6,776 bases of DNA from Clostridia bacterium (GTDB lineage: Bacteria > Bacillota_A > Clostridia > Christensenellales > Aristaeellaceae). The stretch spans positions 1-6,776 of the forward strand of contig JAFUPO010000107.1 in NCBI GenBank assembly GCA_017481185.1, written 5' to 3'. The notes beneath the pieces are model-generated. The model searched no databases. It was not told the origin of the DNA and worked only from the letters and a program-made list of their open reading frames with translations. The translations under genes and the position numbers were made by a program. Below are positions 1-3,825 of this stretch, piece by piece. Positions within the stretch are counted from its first letter, which is position 1, and every line of letters begins with the position of its first letter.

Positions 1-1124
1 GCATAGTCGGTATAGTTTGCTCCGTTCCAATCCTCGCCATAGACAGAGAGAGTATATTCCCCCGCAGCCAACCCTGCCGGGATGGTGACGGTGCTTTCTG
101 TTGCCGATGTCGTTTCATTGATCGAGCCGTAATAGAGGATATTACCGCTGCTGTTGGTCAGCATAGCGGTTACGTTGGTGTAATCGGCTGAAAGGGTACT
201 CAGCGCGGCATGGTTGATTTTGAGTGTGGTATCTGAATAGCCATACACCAAAGCAGTCGTGCCGGTAAAAGATGCGCTGTCCGAAAAATCGTTGTCGTCC
301 TTTACGGTCACTTTCCATTCGTTGCCGCTATAATCTGCGGGCGCCGCGAAGCTGCTGTTATGCCCACTGTTGTTGGCGGCGGATGTGAAGAGGACAGAGG
401 ACAGATTTAAGTTAAAAGCGGGGCGCGCTGCCCAGCTGTTATTGGCGGGGGCCGTGTCAACCCAGCCGTTGCTTCCGACGACGCCCGAAACAAATTCGGC
501 TATGGAATAGGGAGAACGGAGCCACCAGGCCCTCGCAGCCCCTCCATAATTTGCAACCCGCGCAGCATGATCCACAAATCCATAATTCGCGTTTTCCGCC
601 TCCTTCGCAGACAGGAAAAATACCCTGTCTCCATTCAGGATATTATCAGATGCAGAAAAACTGCCGTAAGCGGTGTCGTTTGCCGTCGTCGCCAAAATTG
701 CGGCAAGCTCTGCGGCTGTAAATGCGTCGGTCACAGACGAACCATTTATGCCCGCAAAGTCCTTGCACCATGCCTGTGCATTGCTGCCCTGCCATTCGTT
801 ACTGGACGGCACACCATCGTCAAACATTACGCCGCTATCTAGCAGCACATCCGACAAAAGGAATAGTCCGCTGGCTCCGGTGTTGGTCTGATCGTCCAGC
901 ACGCGCCATTTGATGGGACCGCTGGTGGTGTTACCATCCTGCGCTGTCCAATAGCCCATGTAGATATAGTCGTAGCCATTTGTGCTGTCATAGCCGGAAA
1001 TCCCGCTTGTGCCAAGCTGGATCGCCTTGCCCGTGTCCCCCGCCGCAAAAGCAGTTACTGGCATAAGCCCTACCACAAGGCAGATCGCCATAAGCATTGA
1101 TAAAACTCGTTTCTTTATTTTCAT
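1..1124 (-). CDS. Secreted DUF6273-type surface protein (C-terminus beyond window)
   Basis: The frame is open from an ATG at 1124 to the window edge (374 codons plus 2 nt). AAGGAG lies at 1134-1139, 9 nt before the ATG. The N-terminus is a Sec signal peptide: basic MKIKKR, a hydrophobic core, then an A-F-A site with predicted cleavage after residue 27. Residues about 30-240 resemble the DUF6273 domain of Firmicutes surface proteins: IKWRVL (71-76), WCKDFAG (from 119), FLSAKEAEN (170-178), WWLRSP (200-205) and RPAF (234-237). Residues about 255-374 look like an extracellular beta-sandwich or Ig-like module ending in AGEYTLSVYGEDWNGANYTDYA-type sequence, which in relatives precedes further repeats. 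The role is unknown; cell-surface or matrix display is inferred. Any LPXTG, SLH or repeat region would be off-window. Codon use looks more AT-rich than in the ABC-F and GH31 genes. The domain assignment rests on motif memory, not a search. Confidence -1.
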   Translation of the reverse strand, partial: MKIKKRVLSMLMAICLVVGLMPVTAFAAGDTGKAIQLGTSGISGYDSTNGYDYIYMGYWTAQDGNTTSGPIKWRVLDDQTNTGASGLFLLSDVLLDSGVMFDDGVPSSNEWQGSNAQAWCKDFAGINGSSVTDAFTAAELAAILATTANDTAYGSFSASDNILNGDRVFFLSAKEAENANYGFVDHAARVANYGGAARAWWLRSPYSIAEFVSGVVGSNGWVDTAPANNSWAARPAFNLNLSSVLFTSAANNSGHNSSFAAPADYSGNEWKVTVKDDNDFSDSASFTGTTALVYGYSDTTLKINHAALSTLSADYTNVTAMLTNSSGNILYYGSINETTSATESTVTIPAGLAAGEYTLSVYGEDWNGANYTDY

Positions 1125-1181
1125 TTTGCTTTGCTCCTTATATGCCAAAGTAGATTGTGAAATGAAAAATGTATCCTCTAC

Positions 1182-1210
1182 ATTATACTGGATATAATCA
1201 GTATAGTCAA
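1182..1210 (-). promoter_or_regulatory. Sigma-A-type promoter of the surface protein gene
   Basis: On the minus strand there is a -35 TTGACT (1205-1210), a 17-nt spacer and a perfect -10 TATAAT (1182-1187). The expected transcription start is near 1175, giving a leader of about 50 nt before the ATG at 1124. This is one of the best promoter matches in the window. Confidence -1.
1184..1205. promoter_or_regulatory. Operator-like inverted repeat inside the surface-gene promoter
   Basis: The arms TATACTG (1184-1190) and CAGTATA (1199-1205) are perfect inverted repeats around the 8-nt centre GATATAAT. They occupy the spacer and touch both the -10 and -35 elements of the minus-strand promoter, so a bound dimer would block polymerase. 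A further CAGTAT half-site lies at 1217-1222. The centre reads TATAAT on the plus strand, so it could also hold the -10 of the divergent regulator gene, although no good -35 fits it. The likely ligand is the adjacent HTH protein, by inference from position. Confidence -1.
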
Positions 1211-1247
1211 TAAATTCAGTATGCTAATCTGTCAATGGTGATACTCA

Positions 1248-1451
1248 ATGATTAGCTATGAGCCTTTTTATAAAACGTTGTTTTCCAAGGGCGTGACGGA
1301 ATACAACTTAATATTCAAGCAGGGCATGGACGCGCACACCATCCACCGTATCAAGCATGGGGAAGTGATCACGACCAAGACCATCAATACCCTGTGCGAG
1401 ATTTTGGATTGCCGTGTGGCGGACATACTTGAATATGTCCCCGAAAAATGA
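1248..1451 (+). CDS. Small XRE/Cro-C1-family HTH regulator (HTH_26 type)
   Basis: This 67-aa protein is almost entirely one helix-turn-helix domain. It opens MISYEPFYKTLFSKGVTEYN, then has helix 2 at about 17-25, the recognition helix at about 28-36 (DAHTIHRIK), and the family ending T-I-N-T-L-C-E-I-L-D-C-R-V-A-D-I-L-E-Y (45-63), which is typical of clostridial HTH_26 proteins. Length is normal for the family, so it looks intact. The start is the ATG at 1248; the ribosome binding site is weak (GGTG at 1237-1240), suggesting low expression. It is divergent from the secreted surface protein gene, with 123 bp between the two start codons, and that interval holds an inverted repeat over the surface-gene promoter. 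It is therefore a likely local repressor, possibly autoregulated. No ligand-sensing domain is present. Confidence -1.
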   Translation: MISYEPFYKTLFSKGVTEYNLIFKQGMDAHTIHRIKHGEVITTKTINTLCEILDCRVADILEYVPEK

Positions 1452-1471
1452 CGCCCCACCGCTGCCAAACG

Positions 1472-1530
1472 AAAAAGACGCTTTTTATAAACACAGTCAG
1501 CCTGTGTCATAAAAAGCGTCTTTGTTTTTC
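1472..1530. terminator. Long bidirectional terminator hairpin after the HTH gene
   Basis: AAAGACGCTTTTTAT (1474-1488) pairs perfectly with ATAAAAAGCGTCTTT (1509-1523). After a small internal loop, ACACAG (1491-1496) pairs with CTGTGT (1502-1507), closing on a 5-nt loop. On the plus strand it is followed by TTTGTTTTTC; on the minus strand by a TTTTTC tract. It starts about 20 nt after the HTH stop codon. The 21-bp stem is long for a simple terminator, so a dispersed palindromic repeat is an alternative reading. Confidence -1.
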
Positions 1531-1733
1531 CGGATATAAAAATGGCCAGCAAAAAAGGACAGGGTTATGCTCTGCCTGCGCTGCCGCTCGGCACGCTCCT
1601 TTGCCCGCCACGTTTCCGCCTCGCTTCATCCGCCGCAGGGCGCGCAATGAAACACAACGAAGTCCCCTCCGCGCCCCAACGATGTGAACATCACATCCTG
1701 CCGTGTTCGTTGTTGGAGCCAGGCACGCGCAAA
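1531..1733. other. Non-coding stretch between two terminators
   Basis: No credible protein gene is seen on either strand. The open frames here lack ribosome binding sites and family motifs, and several run through the flanking terminator hairpins or the tRNA. Base composition is distinctly GC-rich compared with the HTH gene beside it. Visible structure: an 8-bp stem ACAACGAA (1654-1661) with TTCGTTGT (1706-1713), enclosing a 7-bp hairpin GATGTGA (1681-1687) with TCACATC (1691-1697). It also carries a near-copy of the tRNA-Val anticodon arm at 1674-1689. It could be a degenerate tRNA-adjacent repeat, an integration scar or an unannotated small RNA. Confidence -1.
1674..1689 (-). repeat. 16-nt near-copy of the tRNA-Val anticodon arm
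   Basis: CCCCAACGATGTGAAC here matches CCCCATCGATGTGAAC at 1801-1816 at 15 of 16 positions. The second copy is the anticodon loop, 3' anticodon stem and part of the variable loop of the intact tRNA-Val. The match does not continue into the sequence on either side, so this is a fragment, not a second tRNA gene. Confidence -1.
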
Positions 1734-1773
1734 CCAAAGAAAAGACCACCCTTTCGGGTGGTCTTTTCTTTGG
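1734..1773 (-). terminator. Terminator of the tRNA-Val transcript
   Basis: There is a perfect 18-bp inverted repeat, 1734-1751 with 1756-1773, with a 4-nt loop TTTC. The core is AAAAGACCACCC / GGGTGGTCTTTT. Transcribed on the minus strand it lies immediately after the tRNA and ends in a T-rich arm. Its outermost three base pairs reuse the encoded CCA end of the tRNA (1771-1773). The symmetry would also allow termination from the other strand. Confidence -1.
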
Positions 1774-1846
1774 TGGTGCTTACTGGACTCGAACCAGTGA
1801 CCCCATCGATGTGAACGATGTGCTCTACCAACTGAGCCAAAGCACC
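1771..1846 (-). tRNA. tRNA-Val (anticodon CAC, codon GUG)
   Basis: A complete 76-nt cloverleaf including encoded CCA. The acceptor GGTGCTT pairs perfectly with AAGCACC; the D-stem is GCTC/GAGC with loop AGTTGGTA; the anticodon stem is CATCG/CGATG around the loop TTCACAT, giving anticodon CAC; the variable loop is GGGTC; the T-stem is ACTGG/CCAGT with loop TTCGAGT. Discriminator A73 is followed by CCA, so the 3' end needs no added nucleotides. It is transcribed alone from the promoter at 1932-1960 and ends at the adjacent hairpin. All stems are fully paired, so it should be functional. Confidence -1.
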
Positions 1847-1853
1847 AGGGTCT

Positions 1854-1893
1854 AAAAGTGCTTAACTCTAGCCGAAGGCTGAGACTAAGCACC
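1854..1893 (-). other. tRNA leader hairpin resembling the tRNA-Val acceptor ends
   Basis: In the tRNA transcript, about 35 nt after the promoter and just before the mature tRNA, GTGCTTA (1886-1892) pairs with TAAGCAC (1858-1864). An imperfect inner stem (AGCC/GGCT and CTC/GAG) closes on a 3-nt loop, and TTTT follows. The first 15 nt, GGTGCTTAGTCTCAG, match the tRNA 5' end GGTGCTTTGGCTCAG at 13 positions, and TAAGCAC matches the tRNA 3' acceptor strand. It may be a tRNA remnant with its middle deleted, a processing signal, or a weak attenuator. Confidence -1.
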
Positions 1894-1931
1894 ATCTGCT
1901 GTTGCCGCTTGGTTTCCCAGCGACAGGAGTT

Positions 1932-1960
1932 AGTATATCATGGTTCACAGGCAATGTCAA
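1932..1960 (-). promoter_or_regulatory. Promoter of tRNA-Val
   Basis: On the minus strand there is a perfect -35 TTGACA (1955-1960), a 17-nt spacer and a -10 TATACT (1932-1937). The predicted start is near 1925, giving a leader of about 80 nt before the tRNA at 1846. This strength is usual for stable RNA genes. Confidence -1.
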
Positions 1961-1982
1961 GCCCCAAATTTGTAAAGTAATG

Positions 1983-2019
1983 AAAAATCGGCAGATATAC
2001 ACGGGCATATCTGCCGATT
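1983..2019 (-). terminator. Terminator of the ABC-F gene
   Basis: AATCGGCAGATAT (minus strand, 2007-2019) pairs with ATATCTGCCGATT (1986-1998) as a 13-bp stem with an 8-nt loop, then a TTTTT tract on the minus strand. It begins about 13 nt after the ABC-F stop codon and separates that gene from the tRNA promoter. Confidence -1.
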
Positions 2020-2031
2020 GTGCTCGTAGGG

Positions 2032-3633
2032 TTATCCCCTATTGCGCTTCCACTCCAAGAACTCCTCAAAGGTACCGGCGCGATCCAGGCAGCCGGGCTG
2101 GCCCAGGGGGATCTCGATAACGCGGTTGGCCACTTCGTCGATGAACTGGTGGTCGTGGCAGGCGAAGAACAGGTTGCCGGGGTACGCCTGCAGGCCGTGG
2201 GACAGGGCGGTGATGCTTTCCAGGTCCAGATGGTCGGTAGGCTGATCCAGGATCAGCGCATTGGCGTGGGAGAGCATCAGGCGGCTGAGCATACAGCGAA
2301 CCTTTTCACCGCCGGAGAGAACCTTGGCGGGCTTATACACCTCGTCGCCGGAGAAAAGCATCCGGCCCAGGAAGCCCCTAAGATAGGTCTCGGTGGTATC
2401 CTGAGAGAACTGGCTCAGCCACTCAATCAGGTTGCCGTCGTAACCCTCAAAGAAGCGGGTGTTGTCCTTGGGGAAATAGCTCTGGCTCATGGTCACGCCC
2501 CAGCGGAAGGTGCCGCTGTCGGGGTTCATTTCGCCGGTGAGGATGCGGAACAGGGCGGTGGCGCCGTTCTCGTTATCGCCCACGAAGGCGATCTTGTCGC
2601 CCTTGTTGACCACGAAGGATACGTTATCCAGCACCTTCACGCCGTCGATGGTCTTGGTGAGGCCTTCCACAAACAGAATATCCTTACCGGCCTCACGCTC
2701 CGGCTCAAAGCCCACGAAGGGATACTTGCGGGAGGAGGCGGGCATCTGCTCAATCTGAATGGAATCCAGAATCTTTTTGCGGCTGGTGGCCTGCTTGGAC
2801 TTGGACTTGTTGGCAGCAAAGCGGCGAATGAACTCCTGCAAATCGCGAATCTTTTCTTCCCGCTTCTTGTTCTGGTTGCGGATCAGGTTCTGCATCAGCT
2901 TGGAGGACTCGTACCAGAAATCATAGTTGCCGGCATACATCTTGCAGGCGCAGTGGTCCACGTCCACAATGTTGGTGCACACGGCGTTCAAGAAGTGGCG
3001 GTCGTGGCTGACCACGATCACGATGGCCTCGCAGTCCACCAGAAATTCCTCCAGCCAGTCGGTGCTTTCCACATCCAGGCCGTTGGTGGGCTCGTCCAGG
3101 AGGATGATGTTGGGGTGGCCAAAGAGGGCCTGAGCCAGCAGCACCTTCACCTTCTGGCGGCCATCCAGAGAGTTCATGGGGGCGTAGTGCATCTCCATGG
3201 GGATGCCCAGGCCGTTAAGCAGCTGATCCGCTTCAGGCTCGGCGTTCCAGCCGTCCATTTCGGCAAACTCGCCCTCCAAGAGAGCTGCCCGCTCGCCATC
3301 CTCGTCGGTGAAGTCTTCCTTCATGTAGAGGGCTTCCTTCTCCTTCATGATGTCATACAGGCGGCGGTTGCCCATGATAACGGTATCCATCACGGTGTAA
3401 TCGTCATACTTGAAATGGTCCTGCTCCAGAACGCTCATGCGGTCCTCCTTGTTGATGGACACGGAGCCGGTGGTGGGCTGGAGCTTGCCGGAGATGATAT
3501 TCAGCAGGGTGGATTTGCCCGCGCCGTTGGCGCCGATAATGCCATAGCAATGGCCGGGCTGGAAGATCAGATCCACGTGCTTGTAAAGCAGGCTGCCCGC
3601 AAATTGCAGGCTTACGTCATTCACTGTCAGCAT
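2032..3633 (-). CDS. ABC-F family ATPase, YbiT-like, with one degenerate ATP site
   Basis: This 533-aa cytoplasmic protein has two ABC ATPase domains and no membrane segments, as in ABC-F translation factors that act at the ribosome. NBD1: Walker A GANGAGKST (34-42), Q-loop Q71, signature LDGRQ (156-160), Walker B with D180-E181, H-loop SHD (209-211). A charged helical linker follows at about 242-300, with KKREEK and lysine-rich segments. NBD2: Walker A replaced by GDNENGATA (352-360), signature LSGGE (439-443), Walker B ending LDQPTDHLD (462-470). NBD2 therefore lacks the Walker A lysine and has Gln464 for the catalytic Glu. I chose the ATG at 3633 because GAGGT ends 7 nt upstream and alignment to relatives starts with MLTV; an upstream in-frame TTG at 3651 has no ribosome binding site. 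Resistance or housekeeping role cannot be told from sequence. It is monocistronic. Confidence -1.
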   Translation of the reverse strand: MLTVNDVSLQFAGSLLYKHVDLIFQPGHCYGIIGANGAGKSTLLNIISGKLQPTTGSVSINKEDRMSVLEQDHFKYDDYTVMDTVIMGNRRLYDIMKEKEALYMKEDFTDEDGERAALLEGEFAEMDGWNAEPEADQLLNGLGIPMEMHYAPMNSLDGRQKVKVLLAQALFGHPNIILLDEPTNGLDVESTDWLEEFLVDCEAIVIVVSHDRHFLNAVCTNIVDVDHCACKMYAGNYDFWYESSKLMQNLIRNQNKKREEKIRDLQEFIRRFAANKSKSKQATSRKKILDSIQIEQMPASSRKYPFVGFEPEREAGKDILFVEGLTKTIDGVKVLDNVSFVVNKGDKIAFVGDNENGATALFRILTGEMNPDSGTFRWGVTMSQSYFPKDNTRFFEGYDGNLIEWLSQFSQDTTETYLRGFLGRMLFSGDEVYKPAKVLSGGEKVRCMLSRLMLSHANALILDQPTDHLDLESITALSHGLQAYPGNLFFACHDHQFIDEVANRVIEIPLGQPGCLDRAGTFEEFLEWKRNRG

Positions 3634-3640
3634 CTGAGTT

Positions 3641-3645
3641 ACCTC
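3641..3645 (-). promoter_or_regulatory. Ribosome binding site deciding the ABC-F start
   Basis: GAGGT on the minus strand lies 7 nt (8 nt from GAGG) before the ATG at 3631-3633. It falls inside the longer frame that opens with TTG at 3651, so the longer version is unlikely. Confidence -1.
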
Positions 3646-3673
3646 GCTCAAATTTGATTAACATACAGCTTTA

Positions 3674-3702
3674 AGCGTACCATGCAAACCCCGTTTTGTA
3701 AA
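3674..3702 (-). promoter_or_regulatory. Probable promoter of the ABC-F gene
   Basis: The minus strand shows -35 TTTACA (3697-3702), a 17-nt spacer and -10 TACGCT (3674-3679) preceded by TGG, an extended -10 context. The -10 is a poor match, so this is tentative. Confidence -1.
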
Positions 3703-3781
3703 GGGCCTCAACGCCCAATTTTTGAAGGTATTTTGCTGTTTTCAGGCAGAAGTGTTCTATCGGCAAAGGCCCCGCCTCCCT

Positions 3782-3787
3782 TATACT
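3782..3787 (+). promoter_or_regulatory. Possible -10 element of the GH31 gene
   Basis: TATACT sits about 40 nt before the start codon of the alpha-glucosidase gene. No convincing -35 is found at 16-18 nt upstream, so an activator may be needed, or the real promoter may be elsewhere in the 190-bp divergent region. I saw no clear cre site or other operator. Confidence -1.
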
Positions 3788-3813
3788 AAAGGCACATCTT
3801 ACCCGAAGAAAGC

Positions 3814-3817
3814 GAGG
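3814..3817 (+). promoter_or_regulatory. Ribosome binding site deciding the GH31 start
   Basis: GAGG is only 2 nt from the ATG at 3820 but 8 nt from the ATG at 3826. The second ATG is therefore the likely start, shortening the protein by two residues. Confidence -1.
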
Positions 3818-3825
3818 AAATGGAT

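Noticed and set aside
839..1048. Short frames on both strands within the surface protein gene (567-1048)
   Set aside because: The minus-strand frame from 1124 has a signal peptide, ribosome binding site, promoter and domain motifs; the others are shadows.
1268..1552. A 94-codon minus-strand frame opposite the HTH gene
   Set aside because: It crosses the terminator hairpin and lies opposite a convincing HTH gene.
1472..1773. Possible MITE or insertion element bounded by the two long hairpins
   Set aside because: The two hairpins do not share terminal inverted repeat sequence, no target-site duplication is visible and no transposase is present; each is explained as a terminator.
1542..1814. 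A 90-codon plus-strand frame running through the tRNA terminator into the tRNA
   Set aside because: Its end is antisense tRNA sequence, which often gives spurious proteins of this kind. No ribosome binding site is seen.
2020..3657. A 545-codon open frame on the plus strand opposite the ABC-F gene
   Set aside because: It is codon-aligned antisense to a clear ABC-F gene. It stays open only because that gene avoids TTA, CTA and TCA codons. It has no family motif, and the sense strand has all ABC domains, a ribosome binding site and a terminator.
3703..3720. GGGC...GCCC hairpin followed by a short T run in the ABC-F/GH31 divergent region
   Set aside because: Only a 4-bp stem, between two divergent promoters where no transcript needs to end.
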